This document shows, piece by piece, positions 27,328 through 36,117 of a stretch of 64,000 bases of DNA. The stretch is from Stappia sp. BW2 (lineage in GTDB: Bacteria; Pseudomonadota; Alphaproteobacteria; Rhizobiales; Stappiaceae): the NCBI RefSeq assembly GCF_008107695.1, contig NZ_VIRG01000070.1, positions 1,240,001 through 1,304,000 of the forward strand, read 5' to 3'. The notes below the pieces were generated by a model. It saw nothing but the letters and a program-made list of their open reading frames with translations, ran no database searches and was not told where the DNA came from. Position numbers and translations under genes: made by a program. Each line of letters starts with the position of its first letter. Position 1 is the stretch's first letter.

Positions 27328-28479
27328 CTACAGAAGGCTACGGTCTGCAAGGTTGCGCATCAGGGAGCTTATTCCGAAAGTCCATTCGGGACATTCCGTC
27401 GAAAGCCGGACCGTATTGCTCAAGCTGCCCAGGCCCGGGCTTTCAATCGTGACAACGTCGCCCAGTTTGTGGGTAAAGCCTTCACCCGGGACATCCCTGT
27501 CCTGGGTTGGGGCAAAGAGGGTGCCGAGAAAGAGCATGATGCCGTCGGGGTACTGGTGGTGCCGGCCCAATGTCTGCCGGACCAGATCCTGAGGATCTCG
27601 GCTTATCTCCTTCATTGAAGATCGACCCTTCAGGACAAATCCATCTTTTCCCTCGACGGTCAGATCCAACTCCGCCTGGCGTACGTCATCCAGCGAAAAG
27701 GCGTCATCGAACAGTCGAATCATGGGACCGATCGAGCAGGATGCATTGTTGTCCTTGGCTTTGGACAGGAGCAGTGCCGAGCGACCTTCGACGTCGCGCA
27801 GGTTGACATCGTTTCCAAGCGTCGCGCCGACAATCACGCCTTTGGAAGAGACCGTCAGCACCACTTCCGGCTCCGGGTTGTTCCAGCTGGATACTGGATG
27901 CAGACCGACGTCAGCACCAGGCCCGACGGAAGAAAGAACCTGAGCTTTGGAAAAGACTTCGGCGTCCGGACCGATTCCGACTTCCAGATATTGGCTCCAG
28001 AGCCCTTCCGAGATCAGCGCCTGTTTTACCTTCGCGGCTTCTTCTGATCCGGCGCGCAGGTTTCGCAGGCTGTCGCCGATAGTTGCGCCCACCCGTGCGC
28101 GGATTACTTCCGCCTTTTGGGGATCACCGGCCGCTTTTTCCTCGATAACGCGTTCCACCATGGAATTGGCGAAGGTCACGCCGCAGGCTTTCACCGCTTG
28201 CAGGTCGCATGGGGCAAGAAAATGGATATTGGCGGGATTGTCGGAGGATGCTGCGGCAATCGTGCCAAGAGGGCCGAGATTCTCGCCTTCTGCCGCGTCA
28301 ACATAAGCTGCCGGATCCTGCATTTCGCAGATGTCTCTTACGGTAGGGGCGGCCTTCGAGGTGATGTCGATGACGTCGTTGTCGCGCAGGGTAACGACAG
28401 CAGGTCCGTTGGCGCCGGGACGCCAGACACGACCCAGATAAGTGCCGGAGGACATTTCGGTTTCTGAATAAAAGCTCAT
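27328..28479 (-). CDS. Fumarylacetoacetate hydrolase-family enzyme, AraD1-like
   Basis: The 383-residue protein belongs to the FAH superfamily of metal-dependent enzymes acting on 2-keto acids. An N-terminal domain precedes the FAH core, where the metal ligands are expected in SWNNPEPEVVLTV (E-x-E) and GNDVNLRDVEGRS. The overall pattern (FLAPCDLQAVKACGVTFANS, GRHHQYPDGIMLFLGT, GEGFTHKLGD) resembles the dehydratases of the sugar-acid pathway, such as 2-keto-3-deoxy-arabonate dehydratase. That substrate is inference. A FadR/GntR regulator is encoded directly upstream on the same strand, with a candidate operator between them. Confidence 0.82.
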   Translation of the reverse strand: MSFYSETEMSSGTYLGRVWRPGANGPAVVTLRDNDVIDITSKAAPTVRDICEMQDPAAYVDAAEGENLGPLGTIAAASSDNPANIHFLAPCDLQAVKACGVTFANSMVERVIEEKAAGDPQKAEVIRARVGATIGDSLRNLRAGSEEAAKVKQALISEGLWSQYLEVGIGPDAEVFSKAQVLSSVGPGADVGLHPVSSWNNPEPEVVLTVSSKGVIVGATLGNDVNLRDVEGRSALLLSKAKDNNASCSIGPMIRLFDDAFSLDDVRQAELDLTVEGKDGFVLKGRSSMKEISRDPQDLVRQTLGRHHQYPDGIMLFLGTLFAPTQDRDVPGEGFTHKLGDVVTIESPGLGSLSNTVRLSTECPEWTFGISSLMRNLADRSLL

Positions 28480-28546
28480 GGCGTTTCCTGATTGGCCGCA
28501 AGGCCGTCATTGTTGGTTTTCCCTAATCTGCTGGGAAAATTCTCAC

Positions 28547-28557
28547 TTGTCCAACAA
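28547..28557. promoter_or_regulatory. Candidate FadR-type operator in front of the FAH gene
   Basis: TTGTCCAACAA matches the pattern TnGTnnnACnA bound by many FadR/FCD-subfamily GntR regulators. It lies in the 130-bp gap between the regulator and the FAH-family gene, 68 bp before the latter's start. Binding is inference from the family consensus. Confidence 0.45.
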
Positions 28558-28609
28558 ATGTGGAAACGCGGATTTCAGTGCGCCCGATAGGACGCTTCCC
28601 CTGCCAGTG

Positions 28610-29368
28610 TTATTCCTGAAACATTGAAGCGACCAGTTTGTCTGCCATTGCCTTGTTCAGAACCAGCATGTCTTTCATGCGTCCACGCGCCAGTTCGGCG
28701 TCGCCGGAATCGATGGCTTCAGCCACGCCTACATGATTGCGGCGGGCAACTTTTTCTTCCGGTGGTGTTTTCAGGGACGTGGCATAGGAAAACAGCATGA
28801 CCGCGTAAATAAGGTTTTGGAGCTGGGAAAGCATCTGGTTGCCACTGGCCTGAAGGATCGTGGCATGGAACATGTAGTCGGCACCAATCATGCTGGCTCG
28901 ACCATCCAGGGGGTGAATGGCTCGTGCGGCCGCCAGAATGGTGTCGCGTTGGTTCCGATTTGCATTGACCGCGGCCAGTGCGGCCGCCTCTGGCTCAAAT
29001 ATCAATCTGAGATCTGTCGCTTCGGCATATATTCTCGCCGTTTGCGGACTTTCCGGATCGTGCCAGCGAATGACGTCCGGATCAAGAAGGTTCCAGTCGT
29101 CAAACGGGCAGACGCGGGAGCCGTATCTGCGGGCCGTTCGTATAAGCCCCTTGCCACACAATACCTTGATGGCTTCCCGGACGACCGTCCGAGAAACGCC
29201 GAGACTCTCGACGAGTTCATCCTCGCGCGGAAGAATCGCGCCCGTCGCATAATCACCATGCGCGATCTTCTTGCCAAGATGTTCGACTGTATCTTTGACC
29301 GCTCCGGTCGGCAGAGATGTGAGGACTTTGTCCGGTAGTTCGAAGAAATTGCGTTTCTTATTATCCAT
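28610..29368 (-). CDS. GntR-family regulator, FadR/FCD subfamily
   Basis: The 252-residue protein has an N-terminal GntR winged helix at about residues 20-90 (ILPREDELVESLGVSRTVVREAIKVLCGKGL) and a C-terminal all-helical FCD ligand-binding domain (about 105-240), where Asp and His residues such as those in DLRLIFEPEA and FHATILQASGN usually bind a metal and a carboxylate ligand. Such regulators control sugar-acid and organic-acid catabolism. It lies upstream of the FAH-family gene on the same strand, so local control of that enzyme is likely. Confidence 0.9.
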   Translation of the reverse strand: MDNKKRNFFELPDKVLTSLPTGAVKDTVEHLGKKIAHGDYATGAILPREDELVESLGVSRTVVREAIKVLCGKGLIRTARRYGSRVCPFDDWNLLDPDVIRWHDPESPQTARIYAEATDLRLIFEPEAAALAAVNANRNQRDTILAAARAIHPLDGRASMIGADYMFHATILQASGNQMLSQLQNLIYAVMLFSYATSLKTPPEEKVARRNHVGVAEAIDSGDAELARGRMKDMLVLNKAMADKLVASMFQE

Positions 29369-30335
29369 TCAACAGACTCGGGCAGTCGGGTCTCACATAC
29401 GGATCGTGAACGGTGAGACCGGCGTTGCATCCTTCGCATGTCTTACAAGGCAATTTTTTAAAATACTAGAAATAATAATCTAAAATAACGTTCTAGTAAG
29501 CTAATCCGTCGCTATTAACGTTTCTGCGACGCTAAATATTGGCTGTTTCGTAATGAAATGAGGCAAATCGTTTTAAATTTGTAGGACAATTACTGAGAAT
29601 TTGGCCGTTGAAAGTGTATAGCCTTTACGCCAGTTTCCTGGTGCCGTCGTTCCTGAGGTGACGTATACTTGCTGGTGGCTCCAGATCAAAACTCCGGATG
29701 GCTGGCCGTTTTGCCAGCGGAACTGAACCCCAGCGACGGTCTTTGGGGCTGCATGCCGCCGGCGTGCACGTTTCGGTCGAACAGGTTCGGACAAGCTTTG
29801 CAATCTGTCCGTCAGGCAACCATTTCCGAGAACATTGCCAGCGCCTAAAAGCCAAGCTTCCGCGCCAACAGCCTGGGCCGTTCCCGACAGTGATCAGCAA
29901 AGCCCCAGAAAGCCGATGAAAGCTGATTGGATCGCGCGCGATTATTCGCTGAGCGCCAGTATTGCGAAGTCTTTCCTCCGTACGAGCCTGTCCGGAGTGT
30001 AAACCTTATGCGATGCCGCTCAAATTATTGGTATTTCATATTTTCGTAGATTCAAGACTAACTGTTGCAGCGTAGAATGGAGGCTGTTTCAATTTACAAT
30101 TGATTTTTATGGAAAATTTAGAAAAGCAGGCGAATATAGAAGATACATTGGCGCTTTGATTGAATGAGACCCGTAATGAGGGGCGTTGATCAGGCGAGGG
30201 GCAATATCGATGTGTCTGTGAATCAAGCATTGAAATGACTGCCCGTAAAGGCGGTTAGGTTTTCGTTCTTGACCGGAGCCACGTGAACCGGGTTTGCCGG
30301 ATTTATGTGAGCTGGAACGGGCACCATGAATTGAG
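29369..30335. other. Long non-coding, partly AT-rich region
   Basis: Nearly 1 kb has no convincing gene. Two stretches, about 29440-29600 and 30030-30130, are clearly more AT-rich than the rest of the chromosome. On the minus strand a frame ending at 29573 (peptide end GYTLSTAKFSVIVLQI) could be the tail of a decayed protein, with an in-frame stop further upstream, but no start or family is recognised. The right end holds the promoter of the histidine kinase gene. Confidence 0.5.
29464..29498. promoter_or_regulatory. Inverted repeat upstream of the GntR regulator
   Basis: TACTAGAA at 29464-29471 and TTCTAGTA at 29491-29498 form a perfect 8-bp inverted repeat with a 19-bp AT-rich spacer, about 100-130 bp upstream of the regulator start. 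It could be an operator or a structural element; no protein can be assigned. Confidence 0.3.
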
Positions 30336-31946
30336 GTGGGCGTCTTGACACTTAACGGCGGTACGTCGCTGCCATATTCATCCAAGGAGATGGGCCGGGC
30401 CAGCCTGTCCCGGACGTTCATTCTCTATACGCTCGGTCTTTTCGCCGTACTTGGTATCATTTTCATTGGCATTCTCACCAAGATAACCTGGGATGCGTCT
30501 CACGCTCGCGCCATTCGTGTAACCGAGGCCTTTTTTCAGGCAACGAAGCGACCGTTCGAGCGTGCCATCTGGACGGTGAACGCCGACGCGACCCTGCAGC
30601 TCATCCGAGGGTTGGAAAGTCTTGAAGTGGTTGAAAAGGTTTGGGTCGAGACGCCCGACACAGGCAATTTCGGCGAGCCTGCGAGCGGGGAACGTGCTGC
30701 TGAAGCGCTCACCTATACTCTCAATTCGCCAAGCACAATTCTGCACAAGGATGCAATCGGCCGGGTCTTCATTCTGATCGACAGGAATACGATCTCCTAT
30801 GAGATTGTCTCCACTGTGGGTTTTATCGTCACTGCGATCATCGTCTATCTCCTGCTGCTGGCAATTGTCATCAGGACCGTCTTTCGCCGTCTGATCGGGC
30901 AGCCGTTGTCTGCAATCGTGGACTACCTGTCGACACCGCGACTGATCGAGGACCCGCCCAAAGCCGAACTCATGCCTGGCCGCGTGGACGAGATCGGCAT
31001 ACTTGCGGCCAGTCTGCAGTCCATGGTTCAGCGTCGCCATCTCGACCTGCAAAAAATTCAAGAATATCAGACGAACCTCGAGGATTTGGTGGCCCATCGG
31101 ACGGAACAGCTCAAGCTGGTGCAGGAAGAGCTTATTCAGGCAGACAACCTTGCTGCGCTGGGAGCGCTTGTCGCCGGCGTGTCTCATGAATTGAATACGC
31201 CTTTGGGGAATGCCCTGATGGCAGCGACCACCATCAAGGATTCAACCGGTTACCTGCGCAGTGAGCTGGAAGACCAGAAGCTGAGCAAGGAAGCTCTTGA
31301 GAGCGAAATCGAGCGTATTTCGGATACGGCCCACATTATCGAGAAAACACTTGGGCGGGCTCGCGAGTTGGTGGGGAACTTCCGGCAAGTTGCTGTCGAC
31401 CGCCAGAGCGAGAAAAAACGGGCTTTCAATTTTGATCACATCATTCGCGAGACCTTGGCGACATTACAGCCGACACTGAAGAAAACGCCCTTCAGGATAG
31501 AATTGGATCTCCATGCGGACGAAACTATCGACAGTTATCCGGGGGCCGTTAGTCAGCTCGTTTCGAATTTCGTCGAAAACGCGATGAAACACGGGTACGA
31601 AGGGCGGAGCGACGGATTGATCAAGTTGTCTTCTCAGGTTGTCCATTCCAGCGACATTGGGCGCGGCAATTCGAATGAATGCAAGATTATCTTCAAATGT
31701 CAGGATTTCGGTGTAGGCATCCCGGAGAAGAATCTGAAAAAAGTATTCGAGCCGTTCTTCACAACGAAGTTTGGCAAAGGAGGATCCGGCTTAGGGATGG
31801 CGATTTGTTACCAGCTGGTCACGGAAGCCCTGAGTGGAACCATCTCCGTGTCATCGAACGTCGGCTCCGGAACAGAATTCACAATCGAGTTCCCCGCGGT
31901 CGTTGTTCAGGACACCCGGAAGAAGCTCGGACAGAAGGTGCATTGA
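30336..31946 (+). CDS. Membrane sensor histidine kinase
   Basis: The protein has about 536 residues. A first transmembrane helix (about residues 28-50) and a second (about 165-188) enclose a periplasmic sensor region of roughly 115 residues. A coiled segment (MVQRRHLDLQKIQEYQTNLEDL) leads to the phosphoacceptor H-box VSHELNTPLGNA with His284. The ATPase domain shows the N-box NFVENAMKHG and the G-boxes DFGVGIP and GGSGLGMAICYQL. The start is uncertain: GTG at 30336 or, with GAGGTGGG upstream, TTG at 30345. It ends 1 bp before the response-regulator gene, so the two proteins are surely partners. Confidence 0.9.
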   Translation: MGVLTLNGGTSLPYSSKEMGRASLSRTFILYTLGLFAVLGIIFIGILTKITWDASHARAIRVTEAFFQATKRPFERAIWTVNADATLQLIRGLESLEVVEKVWVETPDTGNFGEPASGERAAEALTYTLNSPSTILHKDAIGRVFILIDRNTISYEIVSTVGFIVTAIIVYLLLLAIVIRTVFRRLIGQPLSAIVDYLSTPRLIEDPPKAELMPGRVDEIGILAASLQSMVQRRHLDLQKIQEYQTNLEDLVAHRTEQLKLVQEELIQADNLAALGALVAGVSHELNTPLGNALMAATTIKDSTGYLRSELEDQKLSKEALESEIERISDTAHIIEKTLGRARELVGNFRQVAVDRQSEKKRAFNFDHIIRETLATLQPTLKKTPFRIELDLHADETIDSYPGAVSQLVSNFVENAMKHGYEGRSDGLIKLSSQVVHSSDIGRGNSNECKIIFKCQDFGVGIPEKNLKKVFEPFFTTKFGKGGSGLGMAICYQLVTEALSGTISVSSNVGSGTEFTIEFPAVVVQDTRKKLGQKVH

Positions 31947-31947
31947 G

Positions 31948-34191
31948 ATGGTAATGGACTTTCTTGCCCCTTCCGAGCCGGAAGTGAAGAAGCCTGTCAA
32001 GGCGCCGTGGAAGATCCTGATCGTCGATGACGACCCCGACGTGCATGAGGTCACCAAGATAGCGGTTGGCGGTTGTGTGTTCGAAAACCGCCCGTTTGAA
32101 CTGCTGCATGCTCTTTCTGCCCAGGAAGCCCGGCAAATCCTGCTGGAGAACGCGGATATTGCCGTGGCCCTGGTCGACGTCGTCATGGAGAGCGACACGG
32201 CAGGGCTTGGGCTTGTGAGCTGGATCCGTTCGGAACTCGGCAATCATTTTACGCGATTGATCCTGCGTACGGGCCAGCCCGGGTATGCTCCGCAGACCGA
32301 TGTGATCATGAAGTTCGATATTGATGGCTATACGGAAAAAGCCGAGCTATCTCGCACCAAGCTGATTACCGCGATTGTCACCGGTTTGCGCGGCTACAAG
32401 CTGGTCATGTCACTTGAGACAAATCGCAAGAAACTCAAACAGTTGAATGAGCATTTTGCTGCGATTGTTGAAAAGAACGCCCTGAGTGAATTTGCCGCCG
32501 CCGTACTGAAGCACTTCACGGTTCTGGCCGGGCAACCTGTCGACAGTCTTTTGTGCGGTCTTGAAACGCTGCCGGACTATGGATCTTTCGACAAGTCCAG
32601 CATTCGAGTGTTGGCCGCCACCGGAAACTTCGAAGACAAGATCGACTTGCCGGTGGATGTCATCAGTGACGACGCCATTCGCAACGCGGTATCAAGATGT
32701 GTCGAAAGCCAGGCGACAATTGCGTCTCCCGATGGAGTGGCGTTGCCGCTTGTTACCCGGAACGGCATGACAGGCGCGCTCTATCTTGGCATGACCGAGG
32801 AGCTGCTCGAAGAGCTCGTTGGTTCCGAAGTGGTGCAGCTGTTCGTTTCCAATGTGGCGCTGGGGTACGAAAAAACAGGTCTGTTGGAGCATATCCGCAA
32901 CCTGGCTTACGTTGACCGTGTCACCGGCCTGTCGACTTTTTCAGGATTTCTCGAAACCTTCCAGAGACATGCAGCCAATGGGCCGGAGCTACTGGTCATT
33001 CACTGCGACATCTATCGCTTCCGGGTCATAGTCGACGGGATTGGTGACGAAAAGGCAGGCGCGGTTCTGAAGCGGACTGGACACCGGCTTTCGCAGACAT
33101 TTCCAGGTGCGCTTACCATTGCCCGGAAGGAAAAGGACGAGTTTCTGATCCTTCTGAAGGGCGGGCAGGAAAACACAATTCAGGATGTGGTCGCGCGCGT
33201 AGAAGATGCCTTTCAGCAACCGATCACGCTTGAGGATAACCAGATCAGCCTGCGGCTTCGGTTGGGGTTCGCGTCGACCGATGCGGAAGCCCAGAACGCG
33301 GAACAGCTTGTGCGCTTCGCCTCGATTGCTCTCAACGATGTCCGGCAGAAGGGCGTTGCGAATCACGCTGTCTTTCATCCCTTGATGCAGGAAGCAGCCT
33401 TCGAGCGTCTGCGGCTCGCCTCACTCCTGACCGGCTCCACCAATCAGACGAAGTTCTCGCTGAGCTATCAGCCCATCATGCGGGCCCGGGACGAAAGTCT
33501 GGCATCGTTTGAAGCCCTGATGCGTTTCCGCACGCCGAACGGTACCTTCCTCAATACGGCACGGATGATCGAAGCCGCCGAAGCCAGTGGTCTCATTACC
33601 GAAATCGGTGCATGGATGTTCAAGACATCGTTCGCCGAATTCAGCAGCTTGACCGGGATATCAGACGACGTTCGGCTGAATGTGAACCTGTCTCCCAAGC
33701 AGGTTCAGACCAATCGGCTTTACAAGGATATCGAAGATGCGGTGACTGCAGCCAAGTTGCCGCTCGACCGACTGGTTTTCGAGGTGACGGAAGGGCTGTT
33801 CTTGAGCAATGACCGGGTGACACTGGCTCTGCTCACCTGGCTCCGTGAAAAAGGTGCGCGCGTCGTTATTGACGATTTTGGTACGGGGTATTCCTCGTTC
33901 AGTTACCTGCGCAAACTTCCCGTGGACGGAATCAAGATTGACCGAAGCTTTACCATGAACATGGATCAGGATGCCGATGCGCTCGCAGTCGTGAAGTCGA
34001 TCATCGCTGTTGCGCAGGCTCTGGACCTGAATGTCACTGCCGAAGGTGTCGAAACGGTTGCCCAGAGAGACATCATGCAGGAGCTTCATTGCGACTATCT
34101 GCAAGGATACCTCTACGCCAAGCCCCTGCCGGCCGACGAGCTCGAAGGGTTCGTTCAGAAAACCGTCGAACCCGGTGTCGCCTTCGGATAA
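31948..34191 (+). CDS. Response regulator: REC, DUF3369, degenerate GGDEF and EAL domains
   Basis: The 747-residue protein starts with a receiver domain (acidic pocket D27-D29, phosphoacceptor D77 in ALVDVVMES). A linker domain of the DUF3369 type follows (about 175-325). The next domain has a GGDEF fold, but its signature is EKDEF (395-399), so it should not make c-di-GMP. The C-terminal EAL domain appears complete: FEALMR (E522), NVNLSPKQ, VFEVTEG, DDFGTGYSS (D642-D643), TAEGVET and QGYLYAKP. A phosphorylation-controlled c-di-GMP phosphodiesterase is therefore the expected activity. The ATG at 31948 follows the kinase stop by one base. Confidence 0.9.
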   Translation: MVMDFLAPSEPEVKKPVKAPWKILIVDDDPDVHEVTKIAVGGCVFENRPFELLHALSAQEARQILLENADIAVALVDVVMESDTAGLGLVSWIRSELGNHFTRLILRTGQPGYAPQTDVIMKFDIDGYTEKAELSRTKLITAIVTGLRGYKLVMSLETNRKKLKQLNEHFAAIVEKNALSEFAAAVLKHFTVLAGQPVDSLLCGLETLPDYGSFDKSSIRVLAATGNFEDKIDLPVDVISDDAIRNAVSRCVESQATIASPDGVALPLVTRNGMTGALYLGMTEELLEELVGSEVVQLFVSNVALGYEKTGLLEHIRNLAYVDRVTGLSTFSGFLETFQRHAANGPELLVIHCDIYRFRVIVDGIGDEKAGAVLKRTGHRLSQTFPGALTIARKEKDEFLILLKGGQENTIQDVVARVEDAFQQPITLEDNQISLRLRLGFASTDAEAQNAEQLVRFASIALNDVRQKGVANHAVFHPLMQEAAFERLRLASLLTGSTNQTKFSLSYQPIMRARDESLASFEALMRFRTPNGTFLNTARMIEAAEASGLITEIGAWMFKTSFAEFSSLTGISDDVRLNVNLSPKQVQTNRLYKDIEDAVTAAKLPLDRLVFEVTEGLFLSNDRVTLALLTWLREKGARVVIDDFGTGYSSFSYLRKLPVDGIKIDRSFTMNMDQDADALAVVKSIIAVAQALDLNVTAEGVETVAQRDIMQELHCDYLQGYLYAKPLPADELEGFVQKTVEPGVAFG

Positions 34192-34468
34192 AATGGGTTG
34201 TCTGTCCAACTGAACAATACTGGCCGGAACTGTCAGGACGAGACCGTTCGAACCGTGTAGACTGCGCCAGCCGGTTCATTCGTGGATGGGTCCAGACGCT
34301 AGCCTCCAGGGATTGTGTTCTGCAATTCTGTTTAGATAAGCGATTGAAAATTTGTACGAAACACGCTCTCATACGGGAAAACGTGTTTGCGGCGAACGCC
34401 CCAATCGCGTTGAATGCTGACTGGACCTTTGAAAAAATGCGCCAAAGCGCGACTTGGGGAGAAAATAC

Positions 34469-35173
34469 ATGGATATGAGCGGCTCCCACCGGATCCCGGC
34501 CAAACGGGAAACCGTCTGGCAAGCCTTGAACGATCCGGACGTCCTCCGGGCCTGCATTCCTGGCTGCGAGAGCCTCGAAAAGACCTCGGACACCGAAATG
34601 ACCGCTGCGGTCACGTCGAAAATCGGGCCTGTCAAAGCGAAGTTCAAAGGGGAAGTTACCCTTGAGAACATGAATCCTCCGGAGAGTTACACGATCGTGG
34701 GCGAAGGCAAGGGCGGTGTTGCCGGTTTCGCCAAAGGCTCCGCGGATGTGAAGCTGACGGAAGAGGGCGACGAGACCATACTTGCCTATGAAGCCAAGGC
34801 ACAGGTCGGCGGCAAGCTTGCCCAGCTCGGCAGCCGGCTGATCGATTCCACCGCCAAGAAGATGGCGGAGGAGTTCTTCACGAAGTTTTCCGAGATGGTG
34901 GGAACGCCTGCCGAGCCGCAGGAAACAGCGGCCGCGGCGAGCGATGATCTGGATCCCGGCGTGGCGGAGGAGGCCAAGCGGATCGCGATTGAGGAAACGC
35001 CTGGCGAAGTCATGCATGCCATCGAGGACGCAGAGCATGCGGTCGAGGAAAAAATCCATCAAGCGGAACAGAATATAGAAGCCGCTGCTGGACGTAACGT
35101 TTTTGGCGGTCCCATGGTCTGGGGGCTTGTCTTGCTCGCAGCCGTGATTGTGGTGCTTGCACTTGCAAGTTGA
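34469..35173 (+). CDS. coxG: CoxG-like SRPBCC protein with C-terminal membrane anchor
   Basis: The 234-residue protein has an N-terminal CoxG/SRPBCC domain (about 1-150). Its family pattern is RIPAKRETVWQALNDPDVLRACIPGCE followed by a Lys/Gly-rich FKGEVTLENMNPP region. A charged Ala/Glu-rich linker leads to a single transmembrane helix at the very C-terminus (VWGLVLLAAVIVVLALAS). CoxG proteins anchor or recruit CO-dehydrogenase-type enzymes to the cytoplasmic membrane. It is the first gene before coxSLM. The ATG at 34469 follows GGGGAG; another ATG lies two codons further on. Confidence 0.85.
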   Translation: MDMSGSHRIPAKRETVWQALNDPDVLRACIPGCESLEKTSDTEMTAAVTSKIGPVKAKFKGEVTLENMNPPESYTIVGEGKGGVAGFAKGSADVKLTEEGDETILAYEAKAQVGGKLAQLGSRLIDSTAKKMAEEFFTKFSEMVGTPAEPQETAAAASDDLDPGVAEEAKRIAIEETPGEVMHAIEDAEHAVEEKIHQAEQNIEAAAGRNVFGGPMVWGLVLLAAVIVVLALAS

Positions 35174-35407
35174 CCGGGCCGTATAAAACTTGAAATGATC
35201 GGGCTCTGACAATTCAGGAACCGCCAGAGCCCCAGTACAAAACACGGTGACAAGCCGGGAAATTGGGTCAGTGAGAAACAATCCAATCGGATTGTTTTTC
35301 CATTCGCTGGTCTGGACCGGATTTTCGGATGGATTTGTCTGTCATTGTTTGCAGACAGGCTGTCTCGAAAGCCATGGTCCAGGGACTTTCATGAGGGAGA
35401 GAAATTC

Positions 35408-35899
35408 ATGTCGAAAGTATCGATGGTATTGAACGGCAAGACGGTTTCGGCTGATGTCGAAGACCGCACGCTGCTCGTATCGTTTATCCGGGATGTGCGC
35501 GGCTTGACCGGCACGCACGTGGGCTGTGACACCTCGCAATGCGGGGCCTGCGTCGTTCATGTCGACGGCAAGGCCGTCAAATCCTGTAGCATGCTCGCTG
35601 TCCAGGCAGATGGCGCGGAAGTGGTGACGCTGGAAGGGATCGGTACGGCAGACAGCCTGCACCCTGTTCAGGCCGCATTCCGTGAACATCATGGACTTCA
35701 GTGCGGTTTCTGTACGCCCGGCATGATCATGACCGCCGTGGACATGATCAATCGTTACGGTGCCGGCAATCTCGATGAGACGACTATCCGCCACGAGTTG
35801 GAAGGCAACATCTGCCGTTGCACCGGCTACCACAACATCGTCAAGGCAATCAAAGCTGCCTCCGATCAAATGGCCGGCATGGCTCAGGCTGCCGAATAA
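35408..35899 (+). CDS. coxS: Molybdenum hydroxylase small subunit (2Fe-2S), CoxS-type
   Basis: The 163-residue iron-sulphur subunit carries two [2Fe-2S] clusters. Plant-ferredoxin-type cysteines are C40, C45, C48 and C60 (GCDTSQCGAC ... C). The second, helical domain has C99, C102, C136 and C138 (QCGFCTPG ... CRCTGYH). It passes electrons from the molybdenum site in the large subunit towards FAD in the medium subunit. The ATG at 35408 gives the usual N-terminus. The gene is followed by coxL after 218 bp, a wider gap than usual for cox operons. Confidence 0.93.
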   Translation: MSKVSMVLNGKTVSADVEDRTLLVSFIRDVRGLTGTHVGCDTSQCGACVVHVDGKAVKSCSMLAVQADGAEVVTLEGIGTADSLHPVQAAFREHHGLQCGFCTPGMIMTAVDMINRYGAGNLDETTIRHELEGNICRCTGYHNIVKAIKAASDQMAGMAQAAE

Positions 35900-36117
35900 C
35901 GGCAAGGGCCGAACTCCCAAAGTATGATGCGCGGAGCAATTCGCGCAGCAGGACGACAAGACCAATCAACCGAATGCAATGCCGGGAGGAACGGGCATCT
36001 TCGGATTGACCGCCAGGTCTTGAGAGATCGTTGCCTGACAGGCAGCAGCCGGATTGTCCGGCGTGTGGAGGATGTCCGGTACAGGCGGAGCCGGAGCAGA
36101 TATTCGGGAGAGAAAAA

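Noticed and set aside
29573..29803. 76-residue minus-strand gene in the long gap
   Set aside because: No ribosome site, no family; the peptide could be a remnant but is not supportable as a gene.
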